A stretch of 12,446 nucleotides of DNA from an uncultured Bacteroidales bacterium. Its GTDB lineage: Bacteria > Bacteroidota > Bacteroidia > Bacteroidales > F082. Location of the stretch: the NCBI GenBank assembly GCA_937884015.1, contig CALGBV010000314.1, forward strand, positions 1-12,446, in the 5' to 3' direction. Below, piece by piece: positions 1-6,768 of the stretch (position 1 is the stretch's first letter; each line of letters starts with the position of its first letter). The notes below the pieces were generated by a model that was not told the origin of the DNA, searched no databases, and saw only the letters and a list, made by a program, of their open reading frames with translations. Position numbers and translations under genes: made by a program.

Positions 1-1
1 G

Positions 2-1960
2 GTGCCGAATGGTGAGTTTGAACCTGTTCCAGGTTGCCAAGGTCTGCCTATCGGCCTCACCCCAGGCAGCGACGACAAATTCGACCCAGCCGCTTGGAAC
101 GGCATTTTCATGCTGAACAGCGGTTACGGCGGGTTCGACAACTTCACCGTCCGTCACACTCCTGGCGGATTGACTGCCCAGTTCATCGACTTTGAAGCCA
201 TTTCCGACCAGTTGGTTTACAATGAACCTATCACCCTTCAAGCCACGGCTTCATCAGGTCTGCCTGTGACATTTGAAATCGTGGAAGGTCCTGCTACATT
301 GAATGGCAACATCCTCACTTTGACCGGCGAAGAAGGCCTTGTGAAAGTCCGCGCCAGCCAGAACGGCGACGGCACGCAATGGCAAGCCGCTCCAGCCGTG
401 ACACAGTCATTCTATGTGGTTGACCCTGAAAACTATGCACCTGAAATCACCATCCGCCGTCCTTACGATGGCACAAAGGTCTACATGCCTGACTTCAATC
501 ATCCTGTGATGCTGGTTTTGAGTGCCTACATCGATCATGGCGACGCCATCAAGTTTGAAGAAGTGAAATGCACCATCGATGGCGAAGACTTCATTTTGAA
601 GACTGACTATCCCGACAAACCATCCAACGGCTACTGGTACACGACCTGGCAACCGACGGCAGCAGGTACCTATAATATGACTGCCAGCATCAAGCAATCG
701 GGCGGCAAGGTTACGACCGTCTCCAACACTTTTGAAGTGACGACTGACTATGAAAGCATGAATGTGACCGCTTTCAATGGCGATTTGATTGTTAAACCTG
801 GCGTGCAGAACAGCTTTGGCGAATATGTCTTCCCGACCCATGTCAATGCCTTCAATGCCATCAACTTGCACTACGACCATCATTGCGTGAACGGCAACTG
901 CGACCCTTACGACCGCGTGGGTTACTGCCGCGTGAAGAACTACCGTGGCGAGTGGGTTGAACTGTACCGTTACATCACCCCATTCGGCGTGGAATGTCAC
1001 GATGATTTGGACGTGACCGATTTCACCACCTTGCTGCAAGGTCTCGTTGAATTTGAATTATACTGCCAGACTTGGACCGGCGATGGCTACAATCCTGTCG
1101 CCACCTTCGAATATACCAAAGGCGCTCCCGAATATCCATACGTCGACATCAATGAACTTTGGTTTGGCGGCTACGATTTCGGCGACTACGAAAACCGTTG
1201 CCCAGTACCGGCACGCACCGTCGAATTTGCACCAGGCGTTCAGAAAGCCAGCCTGAAACTGACTACCACGGGTCATAACTGGAGCAGCGGCACCAACGGC
1301 AACTACAACACGGGCAATGCTGCTGAGTTCTACGAAGCCACGCACAATATCAATATTAATGGTGCAACCGTTTACACGCAACATCTGTGGAGAACCTGCA
1401 ACCCGAATCCGGCAGAATGCCAACCTCAAAACGGCACTTGGACTTACAACAGAAGCGGTTGGTGCCCAGGCAGTTTCGGTATGGTTTGGGATTTCAGTCT
1501 TGATGATTACATCACCAACGGTTCATGCGATTTGGTCTATGAGTTCGACCCTACCTACATCGACGAATGTCACCCGAACTTCCCTGACTGTGTCACCGGA
1601 CAGAACAACTGCCAGAATTGCCAAGATTCCGACAACCCGATTCTCAGAGTTTCGGGCAAGTTCGTGACCTACAGCAACAACAGCGATATCGTGTTAAGCG
1701 TTCCTTCTCACCCAGATGCCGATGAAGACCCATTCACGGTCAACATCACGCCTAACCCGGTGAAGGGCAACATGACCATCACGACAGACTACACCATGGG
1801 CCGCATCAGCGTGCATATCTTGAATGCCCAAGGCGTTGAAGTGAAGGGTTTCAACATGAAGGAATCTGCCACCATCGACATGAGCGATCTGCCGGCAGGC
1901 TTGTACTTCGTCAACCTGATTGGCGGCAAAGTCGTCACTAAGAAAGTCGTTGTTGAATAA
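2..1960 (+). CDS. Secreted PNGase F-like glycosidase with Ig-like repeats and T9SS tail (5' partial)
   Basis: The gene enters from the left edge; the first codon in frame is an internal GTG, so the N-terminus is missing. Visible domains, numbered from base 2: the end of a beta-rich domain (about 1-60), an Ig-like repeat (about 60-140, VTFEIVEGPATL...), a second Ig-like domain (about 148-250), a PNGase F N-terminal domain (about 255-390), a PNGase F C-terminal domain (about 390-560, with GTWTYNRSGWCPG), and a T9SS type A sorting domain (about 580-652, NITPNPVKGN to KKVVVE). PNGase F removes N-glycans from glycoproteins by cleaving the asparagine side-chain amide. Against flavobacterial PNGase F as I remember it, catalytic Asp60 corresponds to Asp304 (CDPYDR) and Glu206 to Glu442 (NAAEFYEATH). 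Glu118 (TETW) is replaced by Gln356 (CQTW). The protein is therefore probably exported to the cell surface and acts on, or merely binds, glycoproteins. The family call is strong; catalytic activity is uncertain because of the Gln. Confidence 0.85.
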   Translation: MPNGEFEPVPGCQGLPIGLTPGSDDKFDPAAWNGIFMLNSGYGGFDNFTVRHTPGGLTAQFIDFEAISDQLVYNEPITLQATASSGLPVTFEIVEGPATLNGNILTLTGEEGLVKVRASQNGDGTQWQAAPAVTQSFYVVDPENYAPEITIRRPYDGTKVYMPDFNHPVMLVLSAYIDHGDAIKFEEVKCTIDGEDFILKTDYPDKPSNGYWYTTWQPTAAGTYNMTASIKQSGGKVTTVSNTFEVTTDYESMNVTAFNGDLIVKPGVQNSFGEYVFPTHVNAFNAINLHYDHHCVNGNCDPYDRVGYCRVKNYRGEWVELYRYITPFGVECHDDLDVTDFTTLLQGLVEFELYCQTWTGDGYNPVATFEYTKGAPEYPYVDINELWFGGYDFGDYENRCPVPARTVEFAPGVQKASLKLTTTGHNWSSGTNGNYNTGNAAEFYEATHNININGATVYTQHLWRTCNPNPAECQPQNGTWTYNRSGWCPGSFGMVWDFSLDDYITNGSCDLVYEFDPTYIDECHPNFPDCVTGQNNCQNCQDSDNPILRVSGKFVTYSNNSDIVLSVPSHPDADEDPFTVNITPNPVKGNMTITTDYTMGRISVHILNAQGVEVKGFNMKESATIDMSDLPAGLYFVNLIGGKVVTKKVVVE

Positions 1961-1977
1961 GACAAAGATTTTAATAC

Positions 1978-2040
1978 GAACACGGATTTCACGGATTGAC
2001 TCGGAACAATTTGACCGAATAATCCGTAAAATCCGTGTTC
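1978..2040. repeat. Imperfect inverted repeat after the PNGase F-like gene
   Basis: A 20-bp arm at 1978-1997 (GAACACGGATTTCACGGATT) is repeated in inverted form at 2021-2040 with one mismatch, around a 23-base loop. The arm itself contains two copies of CACGGATT. A further partial copy (AATCCGTAT) follows at 2062-2070. The transcript could fold into a long hairpin and stop transcription after the upstream gene, but no U-tract follows. The shape also fits a REP-like intergenic repeat. Which of these it is cannot be decided from one copy. Confidence 0.65.
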
Positions 2041-2097
2041 AATAAATAAAAATACACATTCAATCCGTATTTCCATCTTAATCATCTGTTTTTCATA

Positions 2098-3087
2098 ATG
2101 GTTTCATCATCATCCAACTCACAATCCGTCGTAAAGCACATTCCCTTTTCCGATTTGAAAAACATCAGCGTAGGCAATGCCCAAGACAACAATGCCAAGA
2201 CGGGCGTCACCGTGTTTTATTTTCCAGAAACAGCGTGTGCAGCCGTCAAAATATTGGGCGGAGGTCCTGCCTCACGCGAAACCCCGTTGCTTGACGCCGA
2301 GCGCAGCAACACGCCTCTCAACGCATTAGTTCTCGGCGGAGGTTCGGCTTTCGGATTGGAGGCTTCGCATGGCGTGATGAAATGTCTCGAAGAAGCAAGG
2401 ACAGGTTACAACACGGGTTATGCAATTGTTCCAATCGTCTGTCAAAGCGACATCTACGATTTGTCATACGGCAAAGCCGACATTCGTCCCGACATTGCCA
2501 TGGGCTATGAGGCCTGTGAAAACGCATTGGCAGCAAACCATCCGGAAAGTGGCAACATTGGAGCCGGAACTGGCGCGACCATCGGGAAAGCCAAAGGCAT
2601 GGCTCAATCACAAAAAAGCGGCATCGGTTATGCGGCGGCACAAATCGGTGACTTGATGGTTGGCGTGGCCGCTGTTGTCAATGCATACGGCGACATTTAC
2701 TATCACGGAGAGAAAATCGCCGGTATGGTTGACGATACGCGCTCAGCATTTCAAGATGTCGCCGAAGCATTATTTGCGACCCAGCCACGCAACCTATTCA
2801 CGGGCAACACCACACTAGTAGCTGTTTTCACCAATGGTGATTTCGACACTGCAGCGCTCAAGAAAATCGCCAACATGAGTTCCGCCGGTTTTGCAAGGGC
2901 AATACGTCCCGTCTTCACCATGGCCGACGGCGACACCATTTATGCGGTTTCGGTCGGCAAGGATAAAATCGCTGCCAACGTGAACGTAGCGGGCACCCTC
3001 GCCGCCGATTTGGTGGAGGAAGCCATGCGCGATGCCGTCATGTCGAGCAAAATTTCCGATGAGGAATTCCTGAAAAACATACTGTGA
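2098..3087 (+). CDS. P1 family (DmpA/NylC-type) self-processing peptidase
   Basis: The 329-residue protein shows the hallmarks of the P1/S58 N-terminal-nucleophile hydrolases: an early ISVGNAQD...GVTVF segment, LGGGSAFGLEA near residues 78-88, and GNIGAGTGATIGK near 153-165. Members are made as one chain that cleaves itself, freeing a Ser or Thr that acts as the nucleophile; known substrates are peptides and nylon oligomers. The expected cleavage site here is Asn237/Thr238 (FTGN|TTLVAVFTN), which matches the NylC Asn/Thr pattern and would give subunits of about 237 and 92 residues. ARAIRPVFTMADGDTIYAV near 264-282 is also typical. No signal peptide is visible, so it is probably cytoplasmic. 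The start ATG lies 57 bases after the inverted repeat. The stop is 7 bases before the next gene, suggesting an operon. The physiological substrate cannot be read from the sequence. Confidence 0.88.
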   Translation: MVSSSSNSQSVVKHIPFSDLKNISVGNAQDNNAKTGVTVFYFPETACAAVKILGGGPASRETPLLDAERSNTPLNALVLGGGSAFGLEASHGVMKCLEEARTGYNTGYAIVPIVCQSDIYDLSYGKADIRPDIAMGYEACENALAANHPESGNIGAGTGATIGKAKGMAQSQKSGIGYAAAQIGDLMVGVAAVVNAYGDIYYHGEKIAGMVDDTRSAFQDVAEALFATQPRNLFTGNTTLVAVFTNGDFDTAALKKIANMSSAGFARAIRPVFTMADGDTIYAVSVGKDKIAANVNVAGTLAADLVEEAMRDAVMSSKISDEEFLKNIL

Positions 3088-3094
3088 GACTGTC

Positions 3095-4273
3095 ATGAAT
3101 CGTCGCTCCATCGTTTTTTTGATAGCAATACTATTGTCTTGTTTTAATCTCCGTGCTGAGAATGAAACGAATGCAGGTGATTTGGATTCGCTTTGGACCG
3201 CTGCCATTGAACATGGCAAACACGGAAGGTTTGACGAAAGCAACGCCATTTACCGAACAATCCTACAAGAGCCAGGCTTGTCGGAAGAACTGACGAGAGC
3301 CGCTTATCTGTCCATTGGGAACAACGCCAATCTGGCAGGCGATTACAAGACTTTCTATGATTGCCTTTCGCGATATTATGATGCGGAAGACCTTGTCCAA
3401 ATCAAGGCACTGGCCGACTTGCCGAAAGACACGCTGATAAGGCCTGATAGAGATATTTCCGTAGCCTATCAAATCGATTCCATTTTTTACGATGGCAAAT
3501 TCAGGGGTTGCGAAATCCGCTTGCCGGCAAAAATTGATGGCAAGGAAGAAATCTTCGTATTGGACAACGGCTGCTCAAGATTCAGTGCCGCTTGCGAATC
3601 GTTTGCCTTGTCGCATGGAATTCGGCCTATTAATGTTCAAGGCAAAGCCATCGGCGTCACGGGCGAAGCCTCGATGTGGCTTGGCGTTGCCGACTCGCTG
3701 TCAATCGGTTCCATGAGCTTCCGTAACATTGTGTTTATCGTCATGCCTGACCATTATCTTATCAATTCTTCAATGAACATTCAGGCAATTCTCGGTGCCA
3801 ACATTTTCAGGCTTGCCGGAGAAATGGATTTCGACAACAAGTCAGGCATTATCGTATTCCCTTTTGAACAGCAAGACTTGGAATCGAACCTGACCATTCA
3901 GGACGACGGAAGGCATTTCGCGGAGGTTGAAGTGGAAGGCGACACTTTGCAATTTCAGCTTGACCTTGGAGCTTCCAACACGAAATTCAGTTCAAATTAT
4001 TTCCAAAAGCACAAAGACCTTTTGGAAACGACCGCTCAGGCCGACAGCTCGATTTCCGGAGGTGTCGGAGGCGTTACGGATGTGTTGGTTTATCGGCTTA
4101 ACAAAGTTTCCTTTAATTCTTGCGGAGACTGTTTTACCAAACAAAACGTAACCATTAGCACCCAAAAAGAGACCAACCAAGGCGATGAAGATGGTTGCCT
4201 TGGAAATGATTTCCTGCTGTCTTTCGATAAAGCGGTGTTGAATCTTAGGAAGATGTTTCTGTTGGTGGAATAG
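3095..4273 (+). CDS. Exported protein with two retropepsin-like aspartic protease lobes
   Basis: The 392-residue protein starts with a signal peptide (RR, then a hydrophobic stretch to about residue 15). Cleavage could follow Ala21 (NLRA|ENE); alternatively Cys16 in LLSC could be a weak lipobox, making it a lipoprotein. Residues about 28-100 are helical and TPR-like. Two retropepsin-type lobes follow. Lobe 1 has VLDNG (Asp157-Asn158-Gly159) and closes with AILGANIF and a DFDNKSGIIVF strand. Lobe 2 has LDLGAS (Asp290 to Ser294) and closes with CLGNDFLLSFDKAVLNL. In active retropepsins the motif is Asp-Thr/Ser-Gly; here it is Asp-Asn-Gly and Asp-Leu-Gly-Ala, so both Asp residues are kept but the flanking residue is changed. 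It would be a periplasmic or surface peptidase, or an inactive relative that binds peptides. It directly follows the P1 peptidase gene and is probably cotranscribed with it. Confidence 0.75.
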   Translation: MNRRSIVFLIAILLSCFNLRAENETNAGDLDSLWTAAIEHGKHGRFDESNAIYRTILQEPGLSEELTRAAYLSIGNNANLAGDYKTFYDCLSRYYDAEDLVQIKALADLPKDTLIRPDRDISVAYQIDSIFYDGKFRGCEIRLPAKIDGKEEIFVLDNGCSRFSAACESFALSHGIRPINVQGKAIGVTGEASMWLGVADSLSIGSMSFRNIVFIVMPDHYLINSSMNIQAILGANIFRLAGEMDFDNKSGIIVFPFEQQDLESNLTIQDDGRHFAEVEVEGDTLQFQLDLGASNTKFSSNYFQKHKDLLETTAQADSSISGGVGGVTDVLVYRLNKVSFNSCGDCFTKQNVTISTQKETNQGDEDGCLGNDFLLSFDKAVLNLRKMFLLVE

Positions 4274-4329
4274 AATGAGCTTGTCCTCGCTTCATTGTCT
4301 CACGATGCTTTCAGTCTGCAACCCGCAAG

Positions 4330-4761
4330 TCAATCCTCCGGATCCAGCAAATCCATGTCCTGAAGATTGAGTTCCATCAGGTTGATGGGGGGCAGAACCA
4401 TGCCGTTCAGGATGGTGTTCTGTGTCTTCGCATATTGAATGCCACGGGCTGTTCCAACCGTGACGGTGGCAATATAGCGCAGGAACTCCTTGTCGATGAC
4501 AAGCTTGTTGTCGCTCATGTTTGCCTGGACATATTCGGGGTCTATCTCGAAATAGCAATAGACCGTCAGTTTCGAAAGTTCAACCTCGCCTTGCACGAAA
4601 CTGAACTCACCACGGCAGGTGACAATGCCCGGAAGCAATTCTCCGCCAAAGGAAAAACTCGAATTGACCGTAAAATCTTCAATATTCGTATTTACCAAAT
4701 CCGGATGCATCTCGATCGGTTCGGCATATATCTTTTTCATTCTGAATGGTATCGGACTCAT
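4330..4761 (-). CDS. SecB-like chaperone of a toxin-antitoxin-chaperone module
   Basis: A 143-residue acidic protein, last gene of a three-gene minus-strand operon. The pattern of alternating beta strands (about 28-75: FTVNSSFSF, GIVTCRGEFSF, KLTVYCYFEI) followed by a helical segment and a late Pro-rich LPPINLMEL (123-131) resembles SecB, whose late conserved segment has the form PINFDAL. It is diverged from classical SecB. In mycobacterial TAC modules a SecB-like protein binds the antitoxin, keeps it folded and protects it from proteolysis, so that toxin inhibition depends on the chaperone. The order toxin, antitoxin, SecB-like is the same here. The start ATG lies two bases after the antitoxin stop (TAATTATG), so translational coupling is likely. 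An alternative start is Met8 (MKKIYAEP). The family call rests on pattern and gene order; a profile search would settle it. Confidence 0.72.
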   Translation of the reverse strand: MSPIPFRMKKIYAEPIEMHPDLVNTNIEDFTVNSSFSFGGELLPGIVTCRGEFSFVQGEVELSKLTVYCYFEIDPEYVQANMSDNKLVIDKEFLRYIATVTVGTARGIQYAKTQNTILNGMVLPPINLMELNLQDMDLLDPED

Positions 4762-4763
4762 AA

Positions 4764-5174
4764 TTATCCCACTTTTTGTTCTTGAAAGAGAGAAACGCCC
4801 TTTGACGACATGCCATACGAAGGTGTCTTTTCGTCGAAGTCAAAATGCGACGTTTCCTTGTTGAAACCGCCGACCACCAAGGTGTCGGTTTTAAAGGTGT
4901 TGACCGGTGCAAAAGCATCGACAGCAAGCACGAAACTGACTTGCGGCACATAACCGATGGCCATTGCCAGTTCGACCATTTTAGAGATGCGGTGATCGTA
5001 GTCGCCATTCATGACCTGTGTCACATAGCCTTTGGTGACACCCATCTTCGCGGCAAAGCCGGAACGCGTCATGTGATTCTCCTTGAGATAATCCTGAATG
5101 AGAGAGAGAAGGGAAAGCTGGATTTGGGTGGTCCAATACTCGGGCGTCTGCTGCAATGAATTATTTTTCTTCAT
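4764..5174 (-). CDS. HigA-like XRE antitoxin with C-terminal extension
   Basis: A 136-residue protein with an N-terminal helix (YWTTQIQLSLLSLIQDYL, 13-30) and a lambda-repressor-type helix-turn-helix (about 35-75: MTRSGFAAKMGVTKGYVTQVMNG, then HRISKMVELAMAIGYVP). This is a common Bacteroidota antitoxin type. It should bind DNA at its own promoter and neutralise the toxin encoded just upstream. After the helix-turn-helix come about 55 further residues (82-136) rich in Phe, Thr and Gly, with no obvious DNA-binding function. In mycobacterial HigA1 the equivalent tail is the chaperone addiction region recognised by the SecB-like partner; I infer the same role here from the gene order. The start is 5 bases after the toxin stop, with an AAAGGG purine run just before it. 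Confidence 0.85.
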   Translation of the reverse strand: MKKNNSLQQTPEYWTTQIQLSLLSLIQDYLKENHMTRSGFAAKMGVTKGYVTQVMNGDYDHRISKMVELAMAIGYVPQVSFVLAVDAFAPVNTFKTDTLVVGGFNKETSHFDFDEKTPSYGMSSKGVSLFQEQKVG

Positions 5175-5179
5175 AGTGT

Positions 5180-5542
5180 TTACCCTTTCATTTTGATAAT
5201 GTTTTCCGTTTTTAATAGACTTACGGCTTCAACAGCCCATGCTGCAAATTGTTTGCAATCCTTTTCTTTTTCCGCAAAGCGTCCCCCACTTACGATGAGG
5301 AGTTCTTTCGCCTGCATCAAGCAATAGATTCTGATTTGTTGTTCCTTAAATACAAAGCCCTTAAGACCATTACCCAATTTTATTGTTTCCAGCAGTTTCC
5401 TGGGCAAATCCAGCTGATTTTCGCACAGGAATTCCATCCTCGATAAAACGATATTCAACGACTTTTGTTCATTGTCTGCGAGTGTCTTCCGGAATTCATC
5501 CAACGGACAGCAGCCGTCGATGAAGAGCTTGAAGACTTGCAT
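5180..5542 (-). CDS. RelE/HigB-like toxin (diverged)
   Basis: The first gene of the operon. From ATG 5542 it encodes 120 residues: a first beta strand (MQVFKLFIDG), a helix (LDEFRKTLADNEQKSLNIVLSRMEFLCE), LPRKLLETIKLGNGLKG, then IRIYCLMQAKELLIVSGGR, and a C-terminal helix. This follows the RelE/gp49-like layout in which a conserved R-I-Y/F strand precedes a strand with an I/L-V-L-G pattern. Such toxins cleave mRNA on the ribosome. The usual KK motif after the Gly is replaced here by RFAEKEKD. A longer frame starts at 5602 (140 residues), but a promoter box (TACTTTTG at 5584-5591) sits inside those extra codons, and residues 1-20 have no counterpart in the family, so I prefer 5542, which is preceded by a purine-rich GAAAAGAG. 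Family assignment is moderate; the module context supports it. Confidence 0.72.
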   Translation of the reverse strand: MQVFKLFIDGCCPLDEFRKTLADNEQKSLNIVLSRMEFLCENQLDLPRKLLETIKLGNGLKGFVFKEQQIRIYCLMQAKELLIVSGGRFAEKEKDCKQFAAWAVEAVSLLKTENIIKMKG

Positions 5543-5583
5543 CTCTTTTCCATCTCTTCTGATTTCTTCATGATATTCTCGCG

Positions 5584-5628
5584 CAAAAGTAGTCATTATC
5601 ATTCAATTTTGTTTAGGTCGGACTAAAC
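5584..5628 (-). promoter_or_regulatory. Toxin-antitoxin-chaperone promoter and dyad operator
   Basis: Read on the minus strand, the dyad GTTTAG-N6-CTAAAC (5611-5628) is followed after 19 bp by TACTTTTG (5584-5591), which matches the Bacteroidota -7 box TAnnTTTG. The dyad takes the place of the usual -33 element. Transcription would start near 5578, about 36 bases before ATG 5542. Further half-sites lie upstream: CTAATTTAG at 5646-5654, and TTTAGTC at 5650-5656, which is the inverse of GACTAAA at 5621-5627. A second possible -7 box, TATCTTTG, lies farther upstream at 5692-5699 and could drive a longer transcript. The same dyad and spacing recur at 7225-7268. Confidence 0.55.
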
Positions 5629-5935
5629 TTTTTTATTATCACATGCTAATTTAGTCACAGTATAAATTACGGTTTTTGTTTCCACAGGGTGCAAAGATAA
5701 TGTTTTTCGTGCAATTAGCGTTCTTTAGTTAAGATTTTCAGTTGGGATTTTGAGGGCTTTGCCCGACCCAAATGAAAAAGAATCGCAGAAACATTTTCAG
5801 AGAGATTTTCAGTTAGGATTTTTGTTGGAGATTTTTTCAAAATCCTTCTAAGAATCCTTACTGATATGGATTGAAATTTGGAAATCGGGAAAAAATGTTT
5901 TTCGCGGCCTCATATATATGACTCTACAAAACAAA
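5629..5935. other. AT-rich intergenic stretch without a gene
   Basis: No credible coding region was found on either strand. It contains upstream half-sites of the TAC promoter (5646-5656), a possible minus-strand -7 box (5692-5699), and a 20-bp direct repeat with one mismatch (5732-5751 and 5803-5822, AGATTTTCAGTTNGGATTTT, 71 bp apart). A small inverted repeat pairs AGGATTTT (5815-5822) with AAAATCCT (5839-5846). Nothing else was recognised. Confidence 0.6.
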
Positions 5936-5962
5936 GCGGGGGATGCGTTTGCATCCCCACGC
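5936..5962 (-). terminator. Hairpin terminator after the DUF6261-like gene
   Basis: GGGGATGC (5939-5946) pairs perfectly with GCATCCCC (5951-5958) around a four-base loop. With one bulged base the stem extends by GCG/CGC. On the minus strand the hairpin is followed by CTTTGTTTTG. It lies 54 bases after the stop of the minus-strand gene ending at 6016, the right place for an intrinsic terminator. Confidence 0.75.
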
Positions 5963-6015
5963 CTTTGTCCAGCTGCTTAGCCAGACCGTTTGAAAAAACC
6001 AAATCCGAGGAGGGC

Positions 6016-6768
6016 TTATGCTGCCGGCTCCTTCGGGGTCTCGCCTTTGTTGCCGCCATGTGCCGAAGCCATGCCCTTGCGGATTTTCACCAGGTTGTTC
6101 GTTTCATTCACGATTTCGACCATCGTGTTGAAAAGGCTGGTGTAACCGCCACCTTCCGACTTGGAAAGTTCAGAGAGATAAGGCAGGAAGACCTTGTTGA
6201 TGCGATCGACGATGGCGGCTTTCAGCACCGATGTTTTCTCCGACTTCAGCAGAAGGCTGCGCTCCAGTTGGTAGTTCACGCGGCTTTCCTTGAAGCGCTC
6301 ATGAACCGTGCGCAAGGCCTCGATACGTTCGGCGAGTCCAGGCACTGCTCCAATGGCAGTCTGGACATTCGGTGCGTTAAAGTCGATGAGCAGGGAGTCG
6401 ATCATACCTGTCAAGCCGTCGACGCCTTTTCTGAGCATACGGGTTCCGTAGCCTTGGAAGACATCATACACCACCATCGCGTTGGCTTTCACGGTTCCAT
6501 CCGACGACTTTCTGAAGCTCTTCAGGAACTGCGCCAGCGAACTGATGCAATCGCGGCGTTCAAGGTCGAGACCGGCATAATTCGACTTCACCTTGCTGTT
6601 CATTTTCTCGACGATAAGCACAGTCAGATTGTGGAAATCCGACACGGCGTTGGCGAGATAATCATTTGATTTCGGACACTTGTTCTCAAGCAGGCTGTCC
6701 AACCTACTGGCTACGGCGGATATCTCCGATACCTGCGCCCGGCCGTTTAATGAATTGAACTTCATCAT
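6016..6768 (-). CDS. DUF6261-like helical protein
   Basis: A 250-residue, mostly helical, charged protein with no signal peptide or membrane segment. The order of segments (SDYLANAVSDF-like N-terminal helices, then YAGLDLERRDCISSLAQFLK, then VYDVFQGYGTRMLRKG, then LLIDF) resembles the DUF6261 family common in Bacteroidales, whose function is unknown; I recall this family from its pattern rather than from a search. It ends in a low-complexity HGGNKGETPKEPAA tail. The frame can be extended to a GTG at 6783, but the ATGATG at 6768-6763 is the better start. The first of these ATGs overlaps the TGA of the open frame that spans the 43-bp repeats upstream, so either translational coupling or a short leader is possible. 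The dyad promoter at 7225-7268 is the nearest recognisable one. Confidence 0.7.
   Translation of the reverse strand: MMKFNSLNGRAQVSEISAVASRLDSLLENKCPKSNDYLANAVSDFHNLTVLIVEKMNSKVKSNYAGLDLERRDCISSLAQFLKSFRKSSDGTVKANAMVVYDVFQGYGTRMLRKGVDGLTGMIDSLLIDFNAPNVQTAIGAVPGLAERIEALRTVHERFKESRVNYQLERSLLLKSEKTSVLKAAIVDRINKVFLPYLSELSKSEGGGYTSLFNTMVEIVNETNNLVKIRKGMASAHGGNKGETPKEPAA

Noticed and set aside
407..1039. Long open frame on the minus strand opposite the PNGase F-like gene
   Set aside because: It lies wholly antisense to a well-supported domain-rich gene, has no family resemblance and is explained by the codon use of the real gene.
4274..4296. Short AATGAGC/GCTTCATT dyad between convergent genes as a terminator
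   Set aside because: Needs a bulge, has no T-tract and a short stem; it may help end transcription but cannot be supported.
5878..6669. 263-codon plus-strand frame opposite the DUF6261-like gene
   Set aside because: It is antisense to a gene with coherent helices, its own terminator and a coupled start; its His/Arg-rich translation looks like a shadow.
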